Assembly (NCBI GenBank): GCA_051967755.1
Contig: JBQDYD010000004.1
Location: 310,001-374,000, forward strand
From: UBA1672 sp051967755
GTDB taxonomy: Bacteria > Pseudomonadota > Alphaproteobacteria > Micavibrionales > Micavibrionaceae
Reading direction: 5' to 3'
Length of the DNA stretch: 64,000 nucleotides
The notes beneath the pieces are model-generated. The model did not search any database. It had not been told where the DNA came from and saw nothing but the letters and a program-made list of their open reading frames with translations. Below, in pieces: positions 52,397 through 60,688 of this stretch. The position numbers and the translations under genes are program-made. How positions within the stretch are numbered: position 1 is the stretch's first letter; each line of letters starts with the position of its first letter.

Positions 52397-55121
52397 GGCA
52401 CTGCTTGTACTTTTTACCTGATCCGCAAGGGCAGGGTGCATTGCGAGGCACTTTCCCCCATGTCATCGGATCATCTTTATCAAATGCGCGCTTTTTCGGG
52501 AAAGGCTGAACTGATCCGGCTTGCTCCAAAGATTCATCGGGTGCGTTTGATCCGCTAAGGGCAGGGTCAGTTCGTGTTTCCTGAAGGTCGTCCTCTTCTT
52601 CAGGCATCATGTTCATCATTAGACTTGGCCCACCTTCTGACATATTAAATTCAACAAGGCTTAGCATTTGTGTAATGGTTTCACGCATATTAATAAGCAT
52701 GCTTTCGAACAAACCAAATGCTTCTGTCTTATATTCATTCAATGGGTCTTTTTGACCAAAGGCACGTAAGTTAATCCCCTGTCTTAAATGATCAAGGTTC
52801 AGAAGGTGCTCTTTCCAATGCTGATCCAGCATTTGAAGAACGATCGATTTTTCAATCTGACGCCATATTTCGGGCCCAATATTTGCTGCTTTTTCGGCCA
52901 TCTTTTTGTCGGATAACTCGATAAGGCGATCGATGATTTCACTATCGGCAATGCCTTCCTCTTTTGCCCAATCTTGGATAGGAAGTTCCATATTTAACAG
53001 GCGCAGTACTTCGGTTTCTAATGTTTCTACGTCCCATTGTTCGGAATAACTGCCCGACGGGATACACATTTCCACGATGTCTTCAATTACACCATGGCGC
53101 ATGTCCGTAACCATTTCCTCCAGATTGTCAGATGTCATGACTTCTTTGCGTTCTTCGTAAATTTCCTTACGTTGATCGTTCATGACATCATCGAATTTCA
53201 GAAGGTTCTTACGCATTTCAAAGTTCATGCTTTCAACTTTGCCTTGCGCGCGCTCCAACATTTTGGAAATCCATGGGTGCTCTAACGCTTCACCATCTTC
53301 CAGTCCGATACGCTTATTTGCAAGAAGGCCTTCAAGTTGTTGCCCTGCAAAGATGCGCATTAAGTCGTCTTCAACAGAGAGGAAAAACATTGATGCGCCC
53401 GGGTCACCCTGACGACCGGAACGACCACGAAGCTGGTTATCAATACGGCGTGATTCATGACGCTCTGTACCAATAATATATAAACCGCCGGCTTCTTTTA
53501 CGCGGTCTTTGTCTTTTGCGACTTCTTCATGGATTTTCGCAATGGCCTTTTCTTTTTTCTCATCAGGCCAAGTGGGATCAACTTCTTCTTCTATACGCAT
53601 GTCGGCATTACCGCCAAGCTGAATATCCGTACCACGACCTGCCATGTTTGTGGCGATTGTTACTGCACCCGGGCGGCCTGCCTGTGCGACGATAAAGGCC
53701 TCACGCTCATGGTGGCGCGCATTGAGGACGTTGTGTTTGATCTTTGCTTTTTTCAAGCGTGCTGAGAGTTGCTCAGATTTCTCAATAGAGACCGTACCTA
53801 CCAATACAGGTTGTTCACGGTCTTGGCATTCTTCAACCAATTGAGCAATAGCATCTTCTTTTTCGGGAAGAGATTTATATATCTTGTCATCATAATCCAT
53901 ACGCGCAATCGGGACATGCGTCGGAATAGAGATAACCCCTAAATTATAGATTTCCTCGAATTCTGCCTGTTCCGTCATACCTGTACCTGTCATACCCGAT
54001 AGTTTCGGATAAAGGCGGAAATAATTCTGGAATGTAACAGACGCCAGCGTTTGGTTTTCGTTCTGGATATCCACGGATTCCTTTGCTTCGATTGCTTGGT
54101 GCAGACCTTCGGACAATCTACGCCCATCCATCATACGGCCTGTAAATTCATCAATGAGAATCACTTTACCGTCTTTGACGATGTAATCTTTGTCGGGTGC
54201 GAATAATTTGTGCGCACGCAAGGCCTGATTCACATGGTGAACAAGGGCAATATTTTGCATATCGTACATGCCGCCTTCTTGAAGAAGGCCGTGCTCCAGC
54301 AACAATTCTTCGACATGTTCTTGTCCCTGTTCGGTCAGAACAATACTTTTGTGCTTTTCCTCAATATCGTAATCCGCGTCTTCTAAAGAAGGGATGATTT
54401 TATCCACGGCAATATATAATTCTGTGTTTCCTTCAGACGGGCCGGAGATAATTAAGGGCGTTCTGGCTTCATCGATCAGAATCGAGTCGACTTCGTCAAC
54501 AATGGCATAGTTAAACGGGCGTTGTACCATTTGATCGATACGGAATTTCATATTATCGCGTAGATAATCAAAGCCAAATTCGTTGTTTGTGCCGTATGTG
54601 ATGTCACATGCATAGGCTTTGCGGCGCTCTTCTTCGCTTATGTCGCCTGTAATACACCCTGTGGTTAAACCTAAGAACCCATAAACTTCACTCATCCATT
54701 CGGCGTCACGTTGTGCCAGATAATCGTTCACAGTGACAACATGCACGCCTTTTCCTGATATGGCGTTTAAATATACAGGAAGAGTCGCAACAAGGGTTTT
54801 ACCCTCACCGGTACGCATTTCTGCGATTTTTCCGTCATTGAGGACCATACCGCCGATCAGCTGAACATCATAGTGGCGTTGGCCAAGCGTTCGCTTTGCA
54901 GCTTCGCGGACGACAGCGAAAGCCTCATGCGTGATTTTCTCGAGCGTTTCACCATCTTCTAGGCGTTTGCGAAAAACATCTGTTTGTTGTTTTAGTTCTT
55001 CATCACTCATCGCCTCATATGTGGGCTCAAGCGCATTAATTGGTTCAATGTGCTTGTGATATTTTTTGAGTGCACGCTCATTAGATGAGCCGAATATTTT
55101 TGTAGCTAATGTAAGTACCAT
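52380..55121 (-). CDS. secA: Preprotein translocase ATPase SecA
   Basis: Motor of Sec-dependent export. The start at 55121 (MVLTLATKIFGSSNERALKK) gives 913 residues, normal length. Walker A is MRTGEGKTLVATLPVYLNA, DEAD-like box VDEVDSILIDEARTPL, motif GRGTDIQLGGNADM, arginine finger region DNQLRGRSGRQGDPGAS. The C-terminal SEC-C zinc motif APCPCGSGKKYKQCHG binds SecB and ribosomes. A terminator-like hairpin lies 44-80 bases before the ATG. Downstream genes overlap it. Confidence 0.97.
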   Translation of the reverse strand: MVLTLATKIFGSSNERALKKYHKHIEPINALEPTYEAMSDEELKQQTDVFRKRLEDGETLEKITHEAFAVVREAAKRTLGQRHYDVQLIGGMVLNDGKIAEMRTGEGKTLVATLPVYLNAISGKGVHVVTVNDYLAQRDAEWMSEVYGFLGLTTGCITGDISEEERRKAYACDITYGTNNEFGFDYLRDNMKFRIDQMVQRPFNYAIVDEVDSILIDEARTPLIISGPSEGNTELYIAVDKIIPSLEDADYDIEEKHKSIVLTEQGQEHVEELLLEHGLLQEGGMYDMQNIALVHHVNQALRAHKLFAPDKDYIVKDGKVILIDEFTGRMMDGRRLSEGLHQAIEAKESVDIQNENQTLASVTFQNYFRLYPKLSGMTGTGMTEQAEFEEIYNLGVISIPTHVPIARMDYDDKIYKSLPEKEDAIAQLVEECQDREQPVLVGTVSIEKSEQLSARLKKAKIKHNVLNARHHEREAFIVAQAGRPGAVTIATNMAGRGTDIQLGGNADMRIEEEVDPTWPDEKKEKAIAKIHEEVAKDKDRVKEAGGLYIIGTERHESRRIDNQLRGRSGRQGDPGASMFFLSVEDDLMRIFAGQQLEGLLANKRIGLEDGEALEHPWISKMLERAQGKVESMNFEMRKNLLKFDDVMNDQRKEIYEERKEVMTSDNLEEMVTDMRHGVIEDIVEMCIPSGSYSEQWDVETLETEVLRLLNMELPIQDWAKEEGIADSEIIDRLIELSDKKMAEKAANIGPEIWRQIEKSIVLQMLDQHWKEHLLNLDHLRQGINLRAFGQKDPLNEYKTEAFGLFESMLINMRETITQMLSLVEFNMSEGGPSLMMNMMPEEEDDLQETRTDPALSGSNAPDESLEQAGSVQPFPKKRAFDKDDPMTWGKVPRNAPCPCGSGKKYKQCHGKIS

Positions 55122-55164
55122 AAGGTCCCCAATAAATTTTACCGGATGGTTTGGTATAAGGTGC

Positions 55165-55201
55165 AAAAAACCCTACGTCAACAACAGGCCTGTGGGTAGG
55201 G
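55165..55201 (-). terminator. Terminator-like hairpin in secA leader
   Basis: On the minus strand CCCTAC (55201-55196) and GTAGGG (55176-55171) enclose the palindrome ACAGGCCTGT, and six T follow directly (55170-55165). It lies 44 bases before the secA ATG. No minus-strand gene lies within 2.5 kb upstream, so it acts on the secA leader or on antisense transcripts. Confidence 0.6.
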
Positions 55202-55283
55202 CACATAATATGTGTTGAAAACGCAATAATCATTCGCTACGGTGTTCCGATTATTACATATTCATTATGAGTTAGAGGAAAAA

Positions 55284-56405
55284 ATGAAGAATTTTACACA
55301 GTCCTATAAAGGCTTTGTGGCAAAAGAGCAGGGCAATGCGATGATGATTGCCTTAGTTGTTGCCGCAATTTTCGGTGCTGGCTTCGTTGGCTATAAAAGT
55401 GGCCAGGAAGATGTCTTTGAACAGTTTGTAGCAACGTTGTCAGGTGATGGCGCGGCGGATGTGGCCATGAAAAAGCCTGAAGCGGACACTGGTGCAGATA
55501 ACCCTGTCATCGCAACGGTCAATGGCGATGATATCCGAAGACAAGATGTGGTTGAGCTTGTAAATCTTATGCCTGCGCAAATGAGACAAATTCCTTTGCC
55601 TCAGCTATTGCCGATGGCACTAGAGCAAGCTATCAGCAATAAAATCGTTGATCAGAAGGCCGCAAATTCAGGTCTTGAGAAGGATGAAACAGTACAAGAA
55701 GAAGTTTACAACGCACAGCAGCGCATTATTCGTACGACATTCATTGAGAATCTTTTAGATGCGGAAGTGTCCGAAGATAAAATCAAAGAAAAATATGATG
55801 AATATGTCGAAACTTTCCCTGAAGTTGAAGAAGTTAAGGCCGCACATATTCTTGTAGAATCTGAAAAAGAAGCAAAAGAGATTATCTCTGAGCTTGCGAA
55901 AGGCGGATCTTTTGAAGAGCTTGCGAAGGAACATTCTCAAGACGGTTCAGCCGCAAATGGCGGTGATCTTGGGTATTTCGCGAAAAATGAAGTTGTTCCT
56001 GCTTTTGCGGACGCTGCTTTCTCGGCAGAGCCGGGCAGTGTTGTGAAGACACCTGTTAAATCTGAATTTGGTTATCATGTGATTCGTGTTGATGAAAAGC
56101 GCCAACGTCCGCCTGCTGAGTTTGCGGAAGTTCAGCAATATCTACAGAATGAACTACAGCGCGAAACTTTCGATAGAGTTATCGGTGAGTGGAAAGAAGC
56201 AGCAACTATTGAACGTTTCGACGTGAATGGTAATCCTATTCCTACACAAGGCGACGAAGCAGCTGCAGAAGCAGGCGCGCAGCAAGCTGAGCTTGAATCT
56301 GATGCAGGCAATGATACAGAGCCGGCAGCAGGCGCAGAGAAATCAGGGGATGCTGCGGCGGATGCTGAAGTTGAAGCTGAAGCGCAGGATAAGGCTTCTG
56401 AATAA
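55284..56405 (+). CDS. Membrane-anchored parvulin-type peptidyl-prolyl isomerase
   Basis: Periplasmic foldase of the PpiC/SurA/PrsA kind. Start at 55284 with AGAGGA five bases upstream; a frame extension to 55242 is rejected. 373 residues: an N-terminal membrane anchor (MMIALVVAAIFGAGFVGY), a helical SurA-N-like region (VIATVNGDDIRRQDVVELVN), the rotamase domain (VKAAHILVESEKEAKEII, GGDLGYFAKNEVVPAFADAAF, FGYHVIRVDEKR), and an acidic Ala/Glu tail from about 325. It is divergent from secA, a sensible link between export and folding. A terminator follows. Confidence 0.9.
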   Translation: MKNFTQSYKGFVAKEQGNAMMIALVVAAIFGAGFVGYKSGQEDVFEQFVATLSGDGAADVAMKKPEADTGADNPVIATVNGDDIRRQDVVELVNLMPAQMRQIPLPQLLPMALEQAISNKIVDQKAANSGLEKDETVQEEVYNAQQRIIRTTFIENLLDAEVSEDKIKEKYDEYVETFPEVEEVKAAHILVESEKEAKEIISELAKGGSFEELAKEHSQDGSAANGGDLGYFAKNEVVPAFADAAFSAEPGSVVKTPVKSEFGYHVIRVDEKRQRPPAEFAEVQQYLQNELQRETFDRVIGEWKEAATIERFDVNGNPIPTQGDEAAAEAGAQQAELESDAGNDTEPAAGAEKSGDAAADAEVEAEAQDKASE

Positions 56406-56436
56406 TATTCAGATATTTTTTGTAATCGTAAACATT

Positions 56437-56465
56437 AAGCCGTGGCATTGTGTCGCGGCTTTTTT
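56437..56465 (+). terminator. Intrinsic terminator
   Basis: AAGCCG and CGGCTT form a 6-bp stem, extended by weaker pairs, followed by six T. It closes the isomerase gene before mutT. Confidence 0.7.
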
Positions 56466-56500
56466 GTATGATGTCAGTGTTTAAAAAATGAGGTTTATCG

Positions 56501-56950
56501 ATGAGTTGTGCAGAAGCGTTAAAACACCCAATGCCGGATGCGCCTGCAGGTGTGCCAATTGTTCTTGTCGCTGCCGCCGCTTTGGTGGATGCCAAGGGGC
56601 GCGTACTTTTGGCGCAAAGGCCGGAGGGGAAGTCTATGGCAGGGCTTTGGGAATTTCCCGGGGGTAAAGTAGAAAAAGGGGAAAATCCTGAATTCACATT
56701 AATGCGTGAATTGAAGGAAGAGCTTGATATAGAAACGCGTGAATGCTGTTTTGCGCCTATAGGTTTTGCGTCGCATCGATATGATGATTTTCACTTATTG
56801 ATGCCGTTGTTTGTATGCCGTGTATGGCAGGGGGAAATCAGAACAGTGGAGCATCAAGCCATGGAATGGGTGTTGCCGCAGGATATGTATGATTACCCGA
56901 TGCCCGAAGCAGATATCCCATTGATTTATCAATTACGCGATCATTTATAG
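56501..56950 (+). CDS. mutT: 8-oxo-dGTP diphosphatase, MutT-like Nudix hydrolase
   Basis: Sanitises oxidised dGTP. 149 residues. Complete Nudix box: the Gly of FPGGKVEKGENPEF, then RELKEELDIE, matching GX5EX7REUXEEXGU in its charged residues. It begins with VAAAALVDAKGRVLLAQRP and ends with LPQDMYDYPMPEADIPLI, typical for alphaproteobacterial MutT. The gene follows the isomerase terminator and precedes a methyltransferase gene. Confidence 0.88.
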   Translation: MSCAEALKHPMPDAPAGVPIVLVAAAALVDAKGRVLLAQRPEGKSMAGLWEFPGGKVEKGENPEFTLMRELKEELDIETRECCFAPIGFASHRYDDFHLLMPLFVCRVWQGEIRTVEHQAMEWVLPQDMYDYPMPEADIPLIYQLRDHL

Positions 56951-56981
56951 AATTCTTAAACAGTTCTTGTATGATGTTCAC

Positions 56982-57752
56982 ATGTATTGTTCTGTTAATC
57001 AGCTTAGGGAATTTTATAGAAGTGAAATCGGCGGCATTGTGCAGCGGATTATGATGCATCACATCAGTGATGCATGGTCTGATGTGCACGGTTTTCGTGT
57101 GATGGGCTGTGGTTATGCTTTGCCATATCTTTCTTATTTCCAAAACGAAGATGCTGAGCGTGTCTTCGCGCTTATGCCGAAAGAGCAGGGCGCGATTTTA
57201 TGGCCTAAGAATAAGAAGAATTTAGTGCTCAGTTGTGAGGAGGACCAGTTTCCGATTGAAAACGCATCGATAGATCGCGCGATTCTTATTCATCATCTGG
57301 AAGGATGTAATGATTTACGTAGTTCGGTGCGTGAGATATGGCGCGTGTTAAAGGCAAACGGACGTGTTTTAGTCGTTGTACCAAATCGATTGGGGGCTTG
57401 GGCTCATGCCGATTGGTCGCCGTTCGGGCAGGGGCGCCCCTTTACAATGTCACAGCTCTCTATGGTGTTAAGCGATAATTTATTTCAAGTTGAAAGCCAT
57501 AAAAGCGCATTATTTGTACCGCCGATCCCTGATTCCCCTGTGATGATGCGCTCTGCCAATTTTATTGAGCGATTCGGCAGTACAATTTTACCGTTCGTGG
57601 CAGGCGTGCATATTGTTGAGATTAGTAAGAAAATTTATGCAGGCGTTGATAATTCCGGCGGTGGGTCACCGGTTTTGGCAAAAACGAAGAAAATTTTGGG
57701 CGCGAAGGGGCGTGCTGTTCCTCAAAGCTTTACGCCGACAAAATTGCGATAA
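56982..57752 (+). CDS. SAM-dependent methyltransferase (class I)
   Basis: A 256-residue Methyltransf_11-like protein. Motif I is somewhat degenerate (FRVMGCGYALPYLSYF), followed by SCEEDQFPIENASIDRAILIHHLEGC (motifs II-III) and REIWRVLKANGRVLVVVPNR. The C-terminal FGSTILPFVAGVHIVEISKKIY is typical of an alphaproteobacterial family usually found next to gloB. Start ATG 56982 preferred; TTG 56967 is in frame. Substrate unknown. It ends two bases from the convergent metA stop. Confidence 0.82.
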   Translation: MYCSVNQLREFYRSEIGGIVQRIMMHHISDAWSDVHGFRVMGCGYALPYLSYFQNEDAERVFALMPKEQGAILWPKNKKNLVLSCEEDQFPIENASIDRAILIHHLEGCNDLRSSVREIWRVLKANGRVLVVVPNRLGAWAHADWSPFGQGRPFTMSQLSMVLSDNLFQVESHKSALFVPPIPDSPVMMRSANFIERFGSTILPFVAGVHIVEISKKIYAGVDNSGGGSPVLAKTKKILGAKGRAVPQSFTPTKLR

Positions 57753-57754
57753 AC

Positions 57755-58813
57755 CTACTCTTTAATCGCGAGCGGGTTATTCGGGTCGACGCCTTCCATG
57801 AATTGTTTGCTTCGGTCTGCATTGGTCACCTGATAGACAAGTCCGATCCAGCTTGCAAGAATGCTTCTCGCGCTATCTGTCCAAGTATTTTCAAGTGTGT
57901 CGGCCAATTCTTTGCTAAGAGTATTTAGTTCATCGCGGCTCATGCATTCAGGATTATAGAGCATGAGCTTTTCTATGGTTTCATCTTTGAAATAGTTTAG
58001 TGGCATTGGTGGCGGATCAGTGCGTCTGCCTGATTTATAAAGCTGCACCTCCCGTTGGTATTCTTTTAGCAAGCTGATCGTGTCATATTCCGGATGCCCC
58101 TGCATGCAAACCAGGCGAAACCCATCATCAGATACGGCAATATGCGCATCGGCTTTGCGGCTGCCGACGAGGATTTTCATACCGGCATTTTGGAATTGTT
58201 CGGATGTGATTGTGTTAAATCGAGAATGCGGCACATCAAAAACCGTGTTCATATTACGCACCAACGGATGTTCTCTCTCGATAACACGGTGACGAAAAAC
58301 CCCCCATAATTTTCCATCGGGCAACGGGGTTCGTTTTTGGCCGTATTTTGACTGCATAATGGCATGTGTGGCAAGGCATGAGCACATTGTGGATGTGACA
58401 TTTTCCCATGCCCATGTCATCACATTTTGAAGTGGCTCCCAGAATTCTTCCTTTTCTAAATCAGGCTGGGATACATTCGCACCAGTTACGATGAGGGCAT
58501 CTAAACCTTCATCTTGTAACTTTTCAAAGGGTTCATAATATTCTTTTATATATGATTTTGTCTCATCGCTGCGCTCCAGTTCAGGCAGGCTAAACGGGTG
58601 AATATAAAGTTGTGCGATTTGGTTACTTTCACCGACTAAACGAAAGAATTGCCGCTCTGTCGCTTCAAGGGCGGCGTCCGGCATCATGTTAAGCAAGCCA
58701 ATATGTAATTCCCGGATATCTTGGTGCTGCGCACGCTCCGGCGGAAGCACAGTTCGCCCCTCTGCTTGAAGGCGCTGGAATGTCGGTAATTGTTTATAAG
58801 CAACGAGTGGCAT
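57755..58813 (-). CDS. metA: Homoserine O-acyltransferase MetA
   Basis: First committed enzyme of methionine synthesis, acylating homoserine with a succinyl or acetyl group. 352 residues, longer than E. coli MetA (309). It contains IGLLNMMPDAALEATERQFF, VTGANVSQPDLEKEEFWEPL, the catalytic Cys in STMCSCLATHAIMQ, and the His/Glu pair in VCMQGHPEYDTISLL. The acyl donor cannot be read with certainty. No SAM-II-type riboswitch is apparent in the 76-base leader. Confidence 0.93.
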   Translation of the reverse strand: MPLVAYKQLPTFQRLQAEGRTVLPPERAQHQDIRELHIGLLNMMPDAALEATERQFFRLVGESNQIAQLYIHPFSLPELERSDETKSYIKEYYEPFEKLQDEGLDALIVTGANVSQPDLEKEEFWEPLQNVMTWAWENVTSTMCSCLATHAIMQSKYGQKRTPLPDGKLWGVFRHRVIEREHPLVRNMNTVFDVPHSRFNTITSEQFQNAGMKILVGSRKADAHIAVSDDGFRLVCMQGHPEYDTISLLKEYQREVQLYKSGRRTDPPPMPLNYFKDETIEKLMLYNPECMSRDELNTLSKELADTLENTWTDSARSILASWIGLVYQVTNADRSKQFMEGVDPNNPLAIKE

Positions 58814-58889
58814 ATTTAAGGCAAAATCTCTTTGATTTATGTATCACTAACATGTAATAACTCTAACAATAAACGGGATAAGCAGGCCG

Positions 58890-59783
58890 ATGTCAAAAAC
58901 ATTAGAAGAAATTAGAAAACAAATCGATTCTATTGATAATCAGGTACATGATTTATTGATGGAACGCGCTTCATTAGTGTCTTCTGTGGCGTCGGCAAAG
59001 AAAGAGGCCGGCACACAAATTGTTCAGCCTGCGCGTGAAGCACGCATGATGCGTAGATTGCTCGCCCGTCATGAGGGCCCTCTACCGAGTAAGACAATAA
59101 TCCGTATCTGGAGAGAGCTGGTTGGTTCTGTGTCTTTGTTGCAGACAGGATTAAGTGTGGTGATCGCCGAAGATGGTGACGGGCATACATACTGGGATAT
59201 GGCAAAGAATTATTTTGGCAGTGCTGTGCCGATGAAGTCTATTAAGGGGCAACAATCTGCAATCAGTGAAATTATCGATGACCGTGCTTCGTTTGCTGTT
59301 CTGCCATGGCCTGAGCTGGATCAGGTTTCACCATGGTGGGCGCATTTGTTTAATCGCAACACGCAAGATGTTGATGAGCTGTTTATTATTGGTGCATTGC
59401 CATATGAAACTACGGGTGTAGACCCTTCAAAGGTTTATGATAAAGCCCTTATTGTTTCGAAGATGGGTTTTATGTCTTCGGACGATGATAATTGTTTCAT
59501 CGGTTTGGAAATGAATGCTGATATCAGTCGTGCGCGTATAAGGGAACGCGCGGAAGAGGTCGGCTTAAAGGTCGTTAATCTGTATAGCGGTGCGCTTCAA
59601 CACAACCCCGATAACAAAGTATATTTGATGCAAGTTAGTGGGTATTTTGATGAGCGTTCAGATTCTGTTCAAGATCTGAAGGAAAAGCTGGGCGAAGGTT
59701 GTTACTATTGTCATGTTATTGGCGGTTATCCGGTGTTACCGGAGATAGATATGAAAGCCAGCGCGCAGGATGATGCCGCATAA
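58890..59783 (+). CDS. Chorismate mutase with degenerate PDT/ACT-like C-terminus
   Basis: 297 residues. The first 90 form an AroQ chorismate mutase (EEIRKQIDSIDNQVHDLLMERASLVSSVA, with active-site Arg, Lys and Glu positions kept). The remainder (about 95-200) resembles the ligand-binding fold of prephenate dehydratase but lacks its Thr-Arg-Phe catalytic motif. The end (CFIGLEMNADISRARIRERA ... CYYCHVIGGYPVLPE) reads like an ACT regulatory domain. Probable role is chorismate to prephenate with allosteric control. tyrA follows after 35 bases. Confidence 0.88.
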   Translation: MSKTLEEIRKQIDSIDNQVHDLLMERASLVSSVASAKKEAGTQIVQPAREARMMRRLLARHEGPLPSKTIIRIWRELVGSVSLLQTGLSVVIAEDGDGHTYWDMAKNYFGSAVPMKSIKGQQSAISEIIDDRASFAVLPWPELDQVSPWWAHLFNRNTQDVDELFIIGALPYETTGVDPSKVYDKALIVSKMGFMSSDDDNCFIGLEMNADISRARIRERAEEVGLKVVNLYSGALQHNPDNKVYLMQVSGYFDERSDSVQDLKEKLGEGCYYCHVIGGYPVLPEIDMKASAQDDAA

Positions 59784-59818
59784 ATAATAAGATTAATTGA
59801 AATAGAGATTTAAAGAAA

Positions 59819-60688
59819 ATGGAAACCATTACAGTAATTGGTATGGGGCTGATTGGCTCATCCCTTGCCAGAAATATTAAACATCATAATCTGGCCAATA
59901 CATTGGTCGCAGCAGATATAAATGTTGATGTATGCGAAAAAGTAGCAGATCTGAAGATAGCAGACATCGTAACAGATGATTTACCCAAAAGCGTTGAAGA
60001 CGCAGATATGGTGATCATATCTGTTCCTGTGGGGGCGATGGCTTCGGTTGCGGAAATGATCGCACCACATTTGAAAGAAGGGGCAATCGTAACTGATACA
60101 GGCTCTGTGAAAGTGTCAGTTATCGATGCAATCAAGCCTTTTTGTCGTTCAACCATTGAAATTGTACCTGCGCACCCGATTGCGGGTACTGAATTTTCAG
60201 GGCCTGAGGCGGGATTCCTTGAATTGTTTGACGATCGGTGGTGTATTCTTACCCCACTTGAGGAAACAAGTATAAAGGCCGTGGAAGAGGTCACTAAAAT
60301 ATGGGAAGCATGCGGATCCAGAGTTGAAATCATGGGGCCGCGTCACCATGATTTGGTTCTTGGCATCACGTCACACTTACCGCACTTAATTGCATACACC
60401 ATTGTGGGAACGGCGAATGAGCTTGGTGATGATATTAAATCTGAAGTGATTAAATTCTCTGCCAGTGGATTTAGAGATTTCACCCGTATTGCTTCCTCTG
60501 ATCCGACAATGTGGCGCGATGTGTTCCTTAATAACAAAGAGGCCGTCTTGGAGATTTTGCAACGGTTTAACGAGGATCTTACCTCGATGCAGCGCGCGAT
60601 CCGCAAAGGGGACGGAGAGTATCTTTATGACTGGTTTGCAAAAACACGGGCAATCCGTAAGGAAGTTATTGACCAGGGACAGGCTTAA
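59819..60688 (+). CDS. tyrA: Prephenate/arogenate dehydrogenase
   Basis: NAD(P)-dependent dehydrogenase of tyrosine synthesis; alphaproteobacterial members are often cyclohexadienyl dehydrogenases. 289 residues. Rossmann start ITVIGMGLIGSSLARNIK, then VIISVPVGAMASVAEMI, TDTGSVKVSVIDAI, catalytic His in PAHPIAGTEFSGPEAG and second His in HDLVLGITSHLPHLIAY. No C-terminal ACT domain. It follows the chorismate mutase gene, and its end overlaps the convergent plsC fusion gene by 23 bases. Confidence 0.93.
   Translation: METITVIGMGLIGSSLARNIKHHNLANTLVAADINVDVCEKVADLKIADIVTDDLPKSVEDADMVIISVPVGAMASVAEMIAPHLKEGAIVTDTGSVKVSVIDAIKPFCRSTIEIVPAHPIAGTEFSGPEAGFLELFDDRWCILTPLEETSIKAVEEVTKIWEACGSRVEIMGPRHHDLVLGITSHLPHLIAYTIVGTANELGDDIKSEVIKFSASGFRDFTRIASSDPTMWRDVFLNNKEAVLEILQRFNEDLTSMQRAIRKGDGEYLYDWFAKTRAIRKEVIDQGQA

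Noticed and set aside
58814..58889. SAM-II-type riboswitch before metA
   Set aside because: The metA leader is only 76 bases and shows no pseudoknot-compatible pairing by eye.
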